Below, piece after piece: positions 30,104 through 39,565 of a stretch of 64,000 nucleotides of DNA. A program made the translations under genes and the position numbers. The stretch is from Ignavibacteria bacterium (GTDB taxonomy: Bacteria > Bacteroidota > Ignavibacteria > Tepidaquicellales > Tepidaquicellaceae): positions 209,904 to 273,903 of the forward strand of contig JADJTX010000062.1 of the NCBI GenBank assembly GCA_016710985.1, in the 5' to 3' direction. The notes beneath the pieces were generated by a model, which was not told where the DNA came from, made no database searches, and saw nothing but the letters and a program-made list of their open reading frames with translations. Within the stretch, counting starts at the first letter, position 1. Each line of letters opens with the position of its first letter.

Positions 30104-30266
30104 TACCGAGAAGGCACAGAGATCACAGATCTTTACAGAGTAATCTTAAGTGAATACATTTTTAATACTTTTGTAATTAAACAAACAGAACATTTCAATA
30201 CTTAATAAAACTCAGGATATAAAAATATATTCACCGTGTAACTCTTTATTCTCTGTCTCTGTGGTA
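30104..30266. repeat. Inverted-repeat element, family A (CACAGAG), copy 1
   Basis: Left arm TACCGAGAAGGCACAGAGATCACAGATC..., right arm ending ...TTCTCTGTCTCTGTGGTA. The arms are imperfect inverted repeats, each made of CACAGAG-like words at about 8-9 base spacing. Inside the left arm AATCTTAAGTGAATACAT matches, inverted, ATTCACTTAAGATT in copy 2 at 44262-44426, so this is one family. The element fills most of the 364-base spacer before the transporter. Confidence 0.75.
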
Positions 30267-30349
30267 AAGCATTTTGACACACACTCAGCATATGGGATGA
30301 GTTTCTCATTACTAAGTAAAAATAATATCAGCACTTTTCCCTCCAATAA

Positions 30350-31800
30350 TTGAAAGCATATACCAAAGTAATATCAAGTATTCTGCCTGCTGTCTTAGTG
30401 TATTTCGTACTAAGCGGATTCACAACAGCCGGAGCTTCTGCATCAAAGATGGCTGCGGTGGCTGTACTGATGGCTGCATTATGGCTGTCAGAAGCCGTAC
30501 CTGTAGCTGTTACCGCGTTGCTGCCCGCAGTGCTTTTTCCCGTTTTCGGTATTCTTGATTCAAAACAAACTTCAATGCAGTATATGGACCCGATTATTTT
30601 TTTGTTTATCGGAGGTTTCATACTTGCCTTCGGAATAGAAAAATGGATGCTGCACGAAAGGATCTCCCTCAGGATCCTGATGAGTGTCGGAAGCAAACCG
30701 TCGCATATACTTCTCGGGGTAATGATCACAACATTCATAATATCTATGTGGATCTCCAACACTGCAACAGTGATGATGCTTTATGCAAGCGTAATGGCAA
30801 TCATTCTGAAGATTGAAAATAACCACATCGGCAAATCTTCAAAAGGAATAGCTACGGCATTGCTTCTGGGGCTTGCTTATTCAGCAAGCATAGGCGGTAT
30901 GTCGACACTTGTAGGTACGCCGACCAATATGATATTCTACAGGATGTATAAAGAAACATATCCTCTGAGCAATGAGATCAGCTTCTTCAGCTGGTTCATT
31001 TTTGCAATACCTATAGCTGTCATACTGCTTTTCATCACATTTGCATTGCTGAAGTTTATGTTCATAAAGAAGAATGAATCGCTGGCATTTGAAAAAAATT
31101 ATTTCCGGGAATCATACACTAAACTGGGAAAGATATCATATGAAGAGAAGTTCATCGGGATCATTTTCATTATAACCGCTGTACTTTGGTTTACGAGAGC
31201 TGACATTGAGATCGGCAGCCTGAGCTGGAAGGGCTGGAATAATTTTTCAAAAGTCCGGAGTTTATTACTGACGGAGTAGTGGCGGTTTTCATGGCAACAT
31301 TACTTTTCTTCATTCCTTCAAAACAAAACAAAGGCGAGGCACTGTTAGTATGGAAAGACATATCAAAGCTTCCGTATGACATCATTCTTCTTTTCGGCGG
31401 CGGTTTTGCGCTCGCAAAAGGGATGGAGGTTTCAGGTCTCAGCGAATGGCTTGCTTCAAATCTCGGATTCGCTTCAAAGATAAATGTTGTATTGTTTGTT
31501 TTACTGATGTGTGCATTAGTTACTGTCATAAGCGAGTTTGCTTCTAACGTTGCCTGTATACAGCTTATGCTGCCTATCCTGATTTCACTTCAGAAAGAAA
31601 CAGGGATTAACCCTTTAATGCTGATGATCCCTGCAACTCTTGCAGCGTCACTAGGTTTTATGCTCCCCATAGCGACAGCCCCCAACACAATAGTTTTCAG
31701 CAGTAAAAGATTTAAAACTTCCGAAATGCTGAAAGCAGGATTCTGGATTGATGTTGCAGGGATTATAGTCATTACATCAGTTGCAGCTTTGATTTTGTGA
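30350..31800 (+). CDS. DASS/SLC13-family divalent anion:Na+ symporter, frameshifted
   Basis: About 483 residues with 11-12 membrane segments. The two family signatures are visible: ISNTATVMMLYA (SNT motif) with GGMSTLVGTPTNMIF, and the related EFASNVACIQLMLPI in the second half with LGFMLPIATAPNTIVF. Members import dicarboxylates, citrate or sulfate with Na+; the substrate cannot be told from sequence. Loss of one T in AATAATTTTTC near 31246 splits it; restoring it gives WNNFFKSPEFITDGVVAVFMATLLFF. Start is taken as TTG 30350, no ATG being available upstream in frame. Confidence 0.85.
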
Positions 31801-31855
31801 ATAGTTGATAGTTGATAGTTGATAGTTGATAGTTGATAGTTGATAGTTGATAGTT
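31801..31855. repeat. Period-7 tandem array (GTTGATA), 7 perfect units
   Basis: Seven exact GTTGATA units at 31804-31852. The array starts immediately after the TGA of the transporter. Each unit has TGA and TAG, so all plus frames are closed. Confidence 0.95.
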
Positions 31856-31872
31856 AAACTTCCCAAACTTCT

Positions 31873-31947
31873 AAACTAAATGAACTAAATGAACTAAATG
31901 AACTAGACAACTAAACAACTAAACGGACTAAACGAACTAAACGAACT
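31873..31947. repeat. Period-9 array (AACTAAATG / AACTAAACG)
   Basis: About eight units of ACTAAATGA and later ACTAAACGA, with small irregularities, between the heptamer array and the atpD promoter. Confidence 0.85.
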
Positions 31948-31974
31948 TTTTTAACTTTTGTACTGACTAATACA

Positions 31975-32005
31975 TTTGAACTAATTTTCATTTTCGTTAT
32001 ATTTG
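31975..32005 (+). promoter_or_regulatory. Bacteroidota-type promoter for atpD-atpC
   Basis: TTTG at 31975-31978 and TATATTTG at 31998-32005 match -33 TTTG / -7 TAnnTTTG exactly with a 19-base spacer, 38 bases before the atpD start. Confidence 0.65.
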
Positions 32006-32043
32006 TAAAATATAAATTAAATTTTTTAACCAACCTATTTTCA

Positions 32044-33464
32044 ATGTCAAATAATACTATCAATAAAGGTAAAATCATACAGATCATTGGTCCGGTTTTA
32101 GACATAGATTTCAGCGGAGGTTCGCTTCCGGCTATTTATAATGCAATACAGATCAAAAGAAAAACACAGGACTGTAAGGAGGAAAAGCTTATTACGGAAG
32201 TTCAGCAGCATTGGGACGAGTCCGGTGTGAGAACAGTTGCGATGGATTCTACAGACGGTCTGGTAAGAGGAATGGAAGCTGTAGACACAGGTGAGCCAAT
32301 CATGATACCGGTGGGTGAAGAGGTACTCGGAAGACTTATTAATGTTACAGGTGATACGATTGACGGAAAAGGTCCGATCAGTTCAACACTCAAATATCCC
32401 ATTCACAGACCTGCGCCGAAATTCAACGAACTTTCAACAAAGAAAGAGATGTTTGAAACAGGCATTAAGGTTATTGATCTCTTAGAGCCGTATACAAAAG
32501 GCGGAAAGACAGGATTATTCGGAGGAGCAGGTGTTGGCAAAACAGTTATTATCCAGGAATTAATTCATAACATTGCAAAGCATCACGGCGGATATTCGGT
32601 ATTTGCGGGAGTAGGTGAGAGAACAAGAGAAGGTAATGATCTTTATCTTGAAATGACAGAATCAGGAGTTTTAAAAAATACAGCGCTTGTATTCGGACAG
32701 ATGAATGAACCTCCCGGAGCAAGACAGAGAGTAGGATTAACAGGGTTAGCTATTTCAGAATATTTCAGAGATCAGGGAAAAGACGTTCTATTATTCATAG
32801 ATAACATTTTCAGATTCACACAGGCAGGTTCCGAAGTATCAGCTCTTCTTGGAAGAATGCCATCGGCAGTAGGATATCAGCCGACTTTAGCATCTGAGAT
32901 GGGTGCCTTGCAGGAAAGAATTACTTCTACCAAAACCGGTTCGATTACATCAATACAGGCGATATACGTACCTGCAGATGACTATACGGATCCGGCTCCT
33001 GCAACAACATTTGCACACTTAGACGCTACAACAGAGTTATCGAGAAAGATCTCAGAGCTTGGAATTTATCCGGCTGTTGATCCTCTGACATCTACATCAA
33101 GAATACTTGATCCTCTGATAGTAGGTGAAGAGCATTACAATGTAGCACAAGGTGTAAAGAAGATCTTACAGACATACAAAGATTTACAGGATATTATAAA
33201 CATACTTGGAATAGATGAATTATCAGATGAAGATAAGCTGACAGTAGCGCGTGCAAGAAAGATACAGAAGTTCTTATCACAGCCATTCTTTGTTGCTGAG
33301 CAGTTTACTAATCTGCCCGGAAAGTATGTAAGCTTGAGGATACTATAAAGGGATTCAAAGGGATCATCAACGGTGAGTATGATGAGCTTCCCGAGAATGC
33401 ATTCTATCTTGTAGGAACAATAGAAGAGGCAGTAGAAAAAGGTAAGAAACTTTCTGAACAATAA
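32044..33464 (+). CDS. atpD: F1 ATP synthase beta subunit, one frameshift near the end
   Basis: About 473 residues. Walker A GGAGVGKTVIIQEL, GERTREGNDLYLEM, DVLLFIDNIFRFTQAGSEVSALLGR and the signature PAVDPLTSTSR are present. It carries the catalytic sites of F1. Loss of one A near 33331 (GTAAGC to GTAAAGC) shifts the frame; restored, the C-terminus reads KYVKLEDTIKGFKGIINGEYD and ends KGKKLSEQ at 33464. atpD and atpC stand apart from the other atp genes, as in Chlorobi and relatives. Confidence 0.96.
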
Positions 33465-33473
33465 GAATTTAAA

Positions 33474-33881
33474 TTGGAAAATAATTTAGAGTTAGACATA
33501 ATAAGTCCTGTTGAAAAAGTATTCAGCGGGGGAGTAAAATCAGTGATCATACCCGGAACCTTAGGCAGTTTTCAGGTTTTAAAAAACCACGCTCCGTTGG
33601 TATCATCATTTGAAATCGGGATGATAAAGATTGAAAAGGATTCAGAAGTAATAGAATATTCTACCAGCGGCGGGATATTTGAGGTTAAGAACAATAAAGC
33701 TATCATTCTTGCAGAGACAATTGAATCCAAAGAAGAGATAGATCTTGAAAGAGCGATTCTTTCAAAAGCCAGAGCTGAGCAGATACTGAAGATTGCTGAA
33801 GCGAGAGACGATGAAAAAGAGGAAGCTAAAATTTCCCTTCAAAGAGCGTTAAACAGGATCAAACTCGCTGAAAAGAAATAA
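33474..33881 (+). CDS. atpC: F1 ATP synthase epsilon subunit
   Basis: 135 residues. The N-terminal beta-sandwich (LDIISPVEKVFSGGVKSV, IPGTLGSFQVLKNHAPLVS) and the C-terminal two-helix domain (EEIDLERAILSKARAEQIL ... ALNRIKLAEKK) are complete. Epsilon links the rotor to F1 and can inhibit ATP hydrolysis. Start is TTG at 33474; no in-frame ATG is near. It lies 9 bases after atpD in one operon. Confidence 0.93.
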   Translation: MENNLELDIISPVEKVFSGGVKSVIIPGTLGSFQVLKNHAPLVSSFEIGMIKIEKDSEVIEYSTSGGIFEVKNNKAIILAETIESKEEIDLERAILSKARAEQILKIAEARDDEKEEAKISLQRALNRIKLAEKK

Positions 33882-33892
33882 TTATTTGTGTA

Positions 33893-33964
33893 GGGACCGT
33901 AGCTCAGCGGTAGAGCAACTGCCTTTTAAGCCGTAGGTCGATGGTTCGAATCCATCCGGTCTCA
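33893..33964 (+). tRNA. tRNA-Lys (anticodon UUU)
   Basis: Acceptor stem GGGACCG with CGGTCTC (one G-U), D arm GCTC-AGCGGTA-GAGC, anticodon loop CTTTTAA, T arm GATGG-TTCGAAT-CCATC, discriminator A. CCA is not encoded. The anticodon stem ACTGC/GCCGT has one T-C mismatch in the middle, which may be a sequence error. A terminator follows at once. Confidence 0.9.
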
Positions 33965-33973
33965 CAAATAAAG

Positions 33974-34005
33974 AAAGCCCGAACTGAATTGGTTCGGGCT
34001 TTTTT
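33974..34005 (+). terminator. Rho-independent terminator after tRNA-Lys
   Basis: Perfect stem AAAGCCCGAAC with GTTCGGGCTTT, 7-base loop TGAATTG, then TTTTTT. Confidence 0.92.
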
Positions 34006-34045
34006 ATTTACCTTACCCAAGCTCCGGTTTGGACTTTAAACACCA

Positions 34046-34921
34046 TCAATACCGCTCGATCATACCATCAAATGTTCTTCCCCGGCTGACGAGTTCAGGA
34101 TAATCCGGATTCAGTTTTCTCCTGATCAAAAGCACTAAGAGTATTAATGCTATCGTTTTCATATTACCGCGAATTAAAAGGATCAGACTTGCAGCCTGAA
34201 ATCTGTTCTCAATCCCGAATATTATCTCGTTTGAATAATGGAGATAAACATCGGCATCCCGGTATGCCTTACTAAACATTTCTGAATGCTTTCTTTTAAA
34301 AAACTTTTTAATACCCCTTAACTTATTATAAAATTCATCTGAACCTTTAGTATCCTTTTCTCTGTCAAATTCACGGTTTCTTACTTCAAAGTCATTGTTT
34401 ACAACATCAAAGTCATTGTTTACAACATCAAAGTCATTGTTTACAACATCAAAGTCATTGTTTACAGCATCAAAGTCATTGTTTACAGCATCAAAGTCAT
34501 TGTTTACAGCATCAAAGTCATTGTTTACAGCATCAAAGTCATTGTTTACAGCATCAAAGTCATTGTTTACAACATCAAAGTCATTGTTTACAGCATCAAA
34601 GTCATTGTTTACAACATCAAAGTCATTGTTTACAGCTGAAGAGCCATTACTGACAACCGGAGATACATTACTAACAGTTTTTGGAGCGGGTTTGTCACTA
34701 ATTGGGGGATAGTTGTGTGTCAATGTTTCGTCACTTAGTCTGCTTTGCTCAAAGCTGAATGAAGTGAATGAGCTGTTTGCAAAAACTCTTTCTGTGTTTG
34801 AAAAGAAACTCTTTAGATGCAAGGCGATGCCGCGGACATTGTCAAAAAATGGAATGCGGGATAAGCTGAATGTGTTATTTCTTTCGGAATGTTTACGGAA
34901 TGTAACTTCTGACCTTTTCAA
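34046..34921 (-). CDS. Heptapeptide-repeat (VNNDFDA) protein of unknown function
   Basis: Open frame of 291 residues from a TTG. The centre holds 12 consecutive copies of VNNDFD(A/V), flanked by decayed units (VSNGSSA before, VRNREFD after). After the repeats come a lysine-rich stretch (LRGIKKFFKRKHSEMF) and a hydrophobic segment near the end (MKTIALILLVLLI). I do not recognise it. The repeat DNA is open on the plus strand too (SLFTASK repeat), because 21 is a multiple of 3, so coding strand is uncertain; the minus frame is preferred because it extends well beyond the array on both sides. TTG start and no good ribosome site reduce confidence. Confidence 0.4.
   Translation of the reverse strand: MKRSEVTFRKHSERNNTFSLSRIPFFDNVRGIALHLKSFFSNTERVFANSSFTSFSFEQSRLSDETLTHNYPPISDKPAPKTVSNVSPVVSNGSSAVNNDFDVVNNDFDAVNNDFDVVNNDFDAVNNDFDAVNNDFDAVNNDFDAVNNDFDAVNNDFDVVNNDFDVVNNDFDVVNNDFEVRNREFDREKDTKGSDEFYNKLRGIKKFFKRKHSEMFSKAYRDADVYLHYSNEIIFGIENRFQAASLILLIRGNMKTIALILLVLLIRRKLNPDYPELVSRGRTFDGMIERY
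34384..34634. repeat. 21-bp tandem repeat array, 12 units
   Basis: Unit CAAAGTCATTGTTTACARCAT, nearly perfect, with A/G at one position that toggles Val/Ala in the minus-strand frame. There are no spacers, so it is not CRISPR. Confidence 0.95.
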
Positions 34922-35126
34922 AACTGATTATGATCTTTTAGTTAAATGTGTAACTCTGTGTAACTCCATGATCTCTATTCTGCTGTGGTATTTGGTGTGA
35001 AAACACTTCAGATCGTTTTGACGGATAAGTCAGGATTCCGTAACCCAGGTAATTAATTAGTTTCTTTTTTTAAAATAATAATTCATTTTTGCATAAACAC
35101 TAATTTAAATATTAAAACATAAATCA

Positions 35127-36377
35127 ATGAAATTTTCTTCAGCTAAGTTATTATCATTGATCACCATTCTCACATTTTCAATGATAACCATCATCAGTCC
35201 AAATTTACCCGGACAGATCAGTAATGAAACCAGAATAAAGCAGGCTGTGGACAGTGTACGGATTAATTATGAGAAAAAAGCAAACAAAACAATTCCATCA
35301 TTAAGCATTCTCATTCATACACCCTCAGATTATATATTCGTATCTTCTACAGCCGAAGGTGAAACTCCACTTACAAAAGATACTTACTTCCGCTTTGCCA
35401 GCAACACAAAGAATTTCACATCTGCATCGATTCTTAATATGCAGGAAAGCGGTTGGCTGAATATTAAAGATAAGATCGTTGATCTTATTCCGGGAAGCAG
35501 TATTTCTTATGTACCTGAGTCACCTGAATTCAATATTCCGTATAAAAACGAAATTACCATAGAACAGCTGCTTCAGCATTCTGCAGGTGTATATGATATT
35601 GATAATGATCCGGTCCCGGGATATAACGGTCTTAGTTATACTGACTACATGACCTTTAAGAATCCGGCTCACCAGTTTGAATTATCTGAACTTGTAAATG
35701 AAGCCGCAAAAAATAATTTATCTTACTTTCCTCCCGGAAAAGGTTACCATTACAGCAATACAGGTTATACTGTATTAAGTGAGATCATACAGCGTGTGTA
35801 TTCATTCAAGACCGGCGGTCAGAAAAAATATGCCGATTATATCAGAGATTTCATAACAGGAAGTTCTGCTCCCGTTCCTCTGGATATTTCTTTCCCATAT
35901 CTTGCAACTGATGTAACGATCACGTCACCATTTGCAACAGGATATTTAATTACGAAGGACAGTACAAATATTTTTACAAATGTAAATATGTCAGCGCACG
36001 TCGGCGAAGGTAACGGTTATGCTACCTTTGCTGAACTGGATAAATACATACGTTCAATCATGAAAGGTGAAAATGTTTTAGACACTCACAGCATTTATCT
36101 GATGAAAAATTCCGTTTCGGATTCAAATAAGACTTATGCACTTGGCTGTATTCACATTAAAGATCTCGGCTACGGACATAACGGGTGTATAAAAGGTTAT
36201 CTTTCAGATATGCTGTATGATCCGGACACTGATGTTTCGGTAATTATCATGATCCCTGTCAATGACTATACTGATCCGGACGAAGAAGGAATTATCTATG
36301 GTTTGAAAGCGCTGGTTAATGCGGGGTTTGCTTCGAGGATTGCGTTGGGATTTACGGGAAAGATGATTCCATTCTGA
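35127..36377 (+). CDS. Secreted serine hydrolase, beta-lactamase/D-Ala-D-Ala peptidase fold
   Basis: 416 residues with an N-terminal signal peptide (LLSLITILTFSMITIISP). SxxK is SNTK (Ser92-Lys95), the YxN motif is YHYSNTGY, and the third motif is GHNGCIKGY, where class C-like enzymes have HTG. Such enzymes are penicillin-binding-like esterases or peptidases outside the cytoplasm; the substrate is unknown. It is a diverged paralogue of the lipoprotein hydrolases at 50435 and 54337, sharing VPESPEFNIPYKNEITIEQLL-type segments. Start ATG at 35127. Confidence 0.88.
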   Translation: MKFSSAKLLSLITILTFSMITIISPNLPGQISNETRIKQAVDSVRINYEKKANKTIPSLSILIHTPSDYIFVSSTAEGETPLTKDTYFRFASNTKNFTSASILNMQESGWLNIKDKIVDLIPGSSISYVPESPEFNIPYKNEITIEQLLQHSAGVYDIDNDPVPGYNGLSYTDYMTFKNPAHQFELSELVNEAAKNNLSYFPPGKGYHYSNTGYTVLSEIIQRVYSFKTGGQKKYADYIRDFITGSSAPVPLDISFPYLATDVTITSPFATGYLITKDSTNIFTNVNMSAHVGEGNGYATFAELDKYIRSIMKGENVLDTHSIYLMKNSVSDSNKTYALGCIHIKDLGYGHNGCIKGYLSDMLYDPDTDVSVIIMIPVNDYTDPDEEGIIYGLKALVNAGFASRIALGFTGKMIPF

Positions 36378-36379
36378 TT

Positions 36380-36412
36380 TGGAATTTGGAATTTTGGATT
36401 TGGAATTTGCTG
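36380..36412. repeat. Degenerate direct repeats (GGAATTT / GGATTT)
   Basis: Tandem GATTTGGAATTTG-like words start right after the stop of the serine hydrolase gene. Confidence 0.6.
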
Positions 36413-36523
36413 GATTTTAGATTTCTAACTTCCGGATTTTGATCAGACTTGGAATCTTAAGAAAATAATTAATAAAGTCATGTCTTGCGTCTTGCTTCTA
36501 TCACTTACTCTACTGTTACTAAG

Positions 36524-37962
36524 ATGATCAATACAAAACTAATATCCGTTCTTAAAACCTTTACAAAATCCGAGATAAACAAATTCAAAGATTTTGTGAA
36601 CTCACCTTACTTTAATAAAAATCAAAATGTCATAAAACTCAGTAAAGAAGTTTTAGAGCATTATCCAAACTTTGATTCGGAAGATTTTACCGAAGAGAAA
36701 ATTTACGCGAAGATATTCGGTAAGGAAGAGTTTGATTATTTTAAAATTAAGAACATCATTTCGGACCTCTATCAGCTCTCGGAATCCTTTCTGAAAACCA
36801 TTGCTAATGAAAAAAAGGAAATGGAAAATGACATTAATCTGCTTAACGAGCTTCACGAAAGAAAACTGAATTCAATCTATGTCAATAAAGAAAAAAGCAT
36901 CAGCAGATATCTGGATAAATTACCTGTAAAGGATGAATTTTATTATCAGAAACTATACCAGCTGTCGCGGGTGAATACTTTCCATTTTAAATTTAAAAAA
37001 TCCGGCTACACATTCAACCTTATCCAGACTGAGTTTGATATATTTTTAAGATATACGCTGATCGTTTTAATGCGTAATTACTCAAAGATGCTGACACATA
37101 AAAATCACGGAAACATTAAGTTTAACATGGAGATGTTTGAAAATGTATGGGAATACATTAAGGATAAAGAATTTGAGGATAATCCTTCGAGCATAGTTTA
37201 CAAGCAGATCATTTCCCTTGAATTATGGAGAGAAGAAAAAGATTACCGTCATCTCATGGAATTAAAGGAAAAATTTAATGATAATCTTTCTATGGAAGAT
37301 ATTTATTATATACTGCTTGTGGCTAACTCCTTTGCGGCATTCAGATTAAAGCAGGGTGATGAATCATTTTATAAAGACAGGTTTCTCATTTTCAAGGAAA
37401 TGGTTGACAGGAAAATTCAGATCCGGATTATATTTTATTCATAAATTTCATTAACTGCTATACTGCCGCCTGTTTTGTCGGCGAATATGAATATGCTGAG
37501 GAATTTATGAAGGAGTTCCGGGATGGTATCTCGCCTCCGGAAGAAAAGTCAAATACAATAAACTACTGCAAAGGATTTTTAGCATACAGATTAAAAGAGT
37601 ATGACAAGGCTCTTGAGTATTTTTCCAAGACTAATTTTAAATTGTTCCTTACAAAGGTGATGGTGAAAAGCTATACACTTAGAATTTTTTACGAACAGGA
37701 TCTTTTTGAACAGACCTTCTCAGCTATAGATACATTCAGGCATTATCTGAAGAGTGAGAAATTAATTACTGAAGCAGAAAAAACTGTACATTATGAATTC
37801 TTAAAACATTTATCAGAACTTACGAAGCTTAAGTCCGAAGGCGCTAAACATACTGCCAACAATGATCTGATAATTCTCAGGAAACAAATTAAGAACATGC
37901 AGAGCAATCCTCTCGGAGCAAAGAACTGGCTGATAGAGAAATCAGAAAACTTTATCAGTTAA
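36524..37962 (+). CDS. Helical protein of unknown family, frameshifted
   Basis: About 479 residues starting MINTKLISVLKTFTKSEI (ATG 36524, chosen because the paralogue at 62503 starts at the same place with MYKSTLIDVLKTF). A conserved FVNSPYFNKNQNV segment follows. Almost all helical, with TPR-like stretches in the second half (YRLKEYDKALEYFSKTNF). No signal peptide or membrane segment. The frame breaks near 37433; one extra T gives IRIIFLFINFINCYTAACFVG and continues to 37962. A degraded second copy ends the window, so this is a paralogous family. I do not know its function. Confidence 0.75.
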
Positions 37963-38007
37963 TACAGTATTATAAAATTGTCAGAGCGAGATCCGGGATC
38001 ATTAAAA

Positions 38008-38529
38008 TCATTCGGATTTCTTAAAGGTAATCGTAATCTTTTGTTCCGGAGATTTACTGCCTGTATCGTTTGTCATTACAAAAGATGCATTCTGAATCAT
38101 TGTATCCCCGTCGATTATTATTTCTCTCGTTCCCTCTCCTATCGTGCTTCCGCTTTTAAAGATGATTTTACTTCCATCCGCAGATGCTGTATATGAAGTG
38201 CTTTTCTCTTTCCCCATGATGTCATAATATGTTCCTTTCATACTGCCGTCCGGTGAGGGAACAAGTATCTCTTTTCCTTCGTAAGAGAAACCTTTGCCGT
38301 CAGAACTTTTAAAATCAATTTCAAGGAACTGTCCGTTGAGAATCATCTTATATGTCACAACCTCAGTGCTTGTATTCCCCATAAACTCATAGGGCAATGA
38401 AGTCCAGGTTCCAAGCATAGCATCCAAATAAGCGGACTTAACCGGCTTAGGCAGCCAGTCCTGTGAAAATGATTTGTTTGAAATAAAGATGAAGCAAAGT
38501 GTGATCACGAGTAAAGTTAGTTTTTTCAT
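38008..38529 (-). CDS. Secreted DUF1579-like protein
   Basis: 173 residues with signal peptide (MKKLTLLVITLCFIFISNKSFS). The mature part is beta-rich, with LDAMLGTWTSLPYEFMG near the start and YDIMGKEKSTSYTASADG in the middle, like the lipocalin-like DUF1579 family, whose function is unknown. Convergent with the gene at 36524. Confidence 0.7.
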   Translation of the reverse strand: MKKLTLLVITLCFIFISNKSFSQDWLPKPVKSAYLDAMLGTWTSLPYEFMGNTSTEVVTYKMILNGQFLEIDFKSSDGKGFSYEGKEILVPSPDGSMKGTYYDIMGKEKSTSYTASADGSKIIFKSGSTIGEGTREIIIDGDTMIQNASFVMTNDTGSKSPEQKITITFKKSE

Positions 38530-38563
38530 TTTTTTATTTTTGAGTAGTATTAGTATTTAGTAT

Positions 38564-38606
38564 TGAGTATTGAGTATTGAGTATTGAGTATTGAGTATTG
38601 AGTATT
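38564..38606. repeat. Period-7 tandem array (GAGTATT), 6 units
   Basis: Perfect GAGTATT heptamers between the DUF1579-like gene and the stop of the next minus-strand gene, whose last codons (ESAIVNRQS) are a separate direct repeat CGATTGCCGATTCA at 38611-38645. Confidence 0.9.
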
Positions 38607-38608
38607 CA

Positions 38609-39102
38609 CTACGATTGCCGATTCACGATTGCCGATTCACGATTAACGATCCCGTTCATAACCTTCATAAAATCCTTATCCCATTGTCCGCCGGTAAGCT
38701 CCCAGGCTTTACGAAAATTTTCTTCCTCAGCAAAATCTTTTATGTAATTAACCCAGCCATCCCATCTGTTATTTTTAACCTCATCCGACTGGTCTTTATA
38801 ATAGAGAAATGTAGTTTCCAGGTATGTAAATAGTATTTCAAATATGATAAGCTCTTTTTTTCATTTAAAGAATACTCCTTCTTATTAAAAGAAGAATTGT
38901 AAACATCAAGCTCAGGATTTTCCAGGCAGATCTTGAGATAGTCGGTATATAATGAATGGCTGGTAAATAATGCTTCCTTCTCCTGAAGTTTTCGTTCTTT
39001 GACCTTATCTTTGTAAAAAACATAAATAGCAAAAGGAATACCTATTACAGTTGCAATATAGGAAAGGAGTTCGAACCAATTTGTAACAATATCAATTTCC
39101 AT
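38609..39102 (-). CDS. Small membrane-anchored protein of unknown function, frameshifted
   Basis: About 164 residues starting MEIDIVTNWFELLS. One membrane segment (about residues 10-30, LLSYIATVIGIPFAIYVFY) is followed by a cytoplasmic helical domain (KERKLQEKEALFTSHSLYTDY). One A lost near 38864 splits it; restored, it reads KKELIIFEILFTYLETTFLYY, WDGWVNYIKDF and AWELTGGQWDKDFMKVM. The family is unknown to me; the topology resembles small sensor or effector membrane proteins. The C-terminus is made of a duplicated 15-base word, so the stop position may vary. Confidence 0.6.
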
Positions 39103-39417
39103 TTTACATTTTTCTAGAATTTCAATATAAGTATTGCATATATTTGAAACTATGGATGAATGTTGTAACACCTGAAATTCAATACAACTGAGTCCGTCTC
39201 AGATTGTTTGTTATTGTAATCTACTGTCCTAAATTTGGTTATGAATTCTTACACAAGTCCCTTTTCGAATTAGCCTTTATTTTAAAGCATTGCTGTCCAA
39301 AACGTATTTTAAAAATTTAAAATAGAACAAAATTCATCTGTTTTGATATTATTCTTTGAATAATATTGAGTTGCTATTTAAATCAACCTACTGAACCATC
39401 TTAATATTATACTTATG

Positions 39418-39526
39418 CTGTCCAAATAAATTTATGTTAATTCTATTTAACAATTAGTGATAATATTTTTATTCGTGATCATTCGTGAAATTCGTGGCAA
39501 GCTTTTCTTTATTCTGGACGGATGTG
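39418..39526. repeat. Dispersed repeat family C, copy 1
   Basis: ATGTTAATTCTATTTAA, TAATATTTTTATTCGTGATCATTCG and TTCTTTATTxTGGACGGATGTGA also occur at 42546-42591 (3' part) and 62327-62417 (most of it). The rest of 39103-39565 holds no gene that I can see. Confidence 0.7.
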
Positions 39527-39565
39527 ATTTTAAAGAGGCTATATTTAAAAATCACCTTAATTAGA

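Noticed and set aside
30104..30266. Riboswitch or leader before the transporter
   Set aside because: The same inverted repeat occurs at 44262 between unrelated genes, so it is a dispersed element rather than a specific leader.
34384..34634. Possible CRISPR array
   Set aside because: The 21-base units are joined directly with no unique spacers, and there are no cas genes.
34395..34712. Plus-strand ORF of SLFTASK repeats
   Set aside because: It is only the complement of the 21-bp array and barely extends outside it; the minus-strand frame is longer and is flanked by non-repeat sequence.
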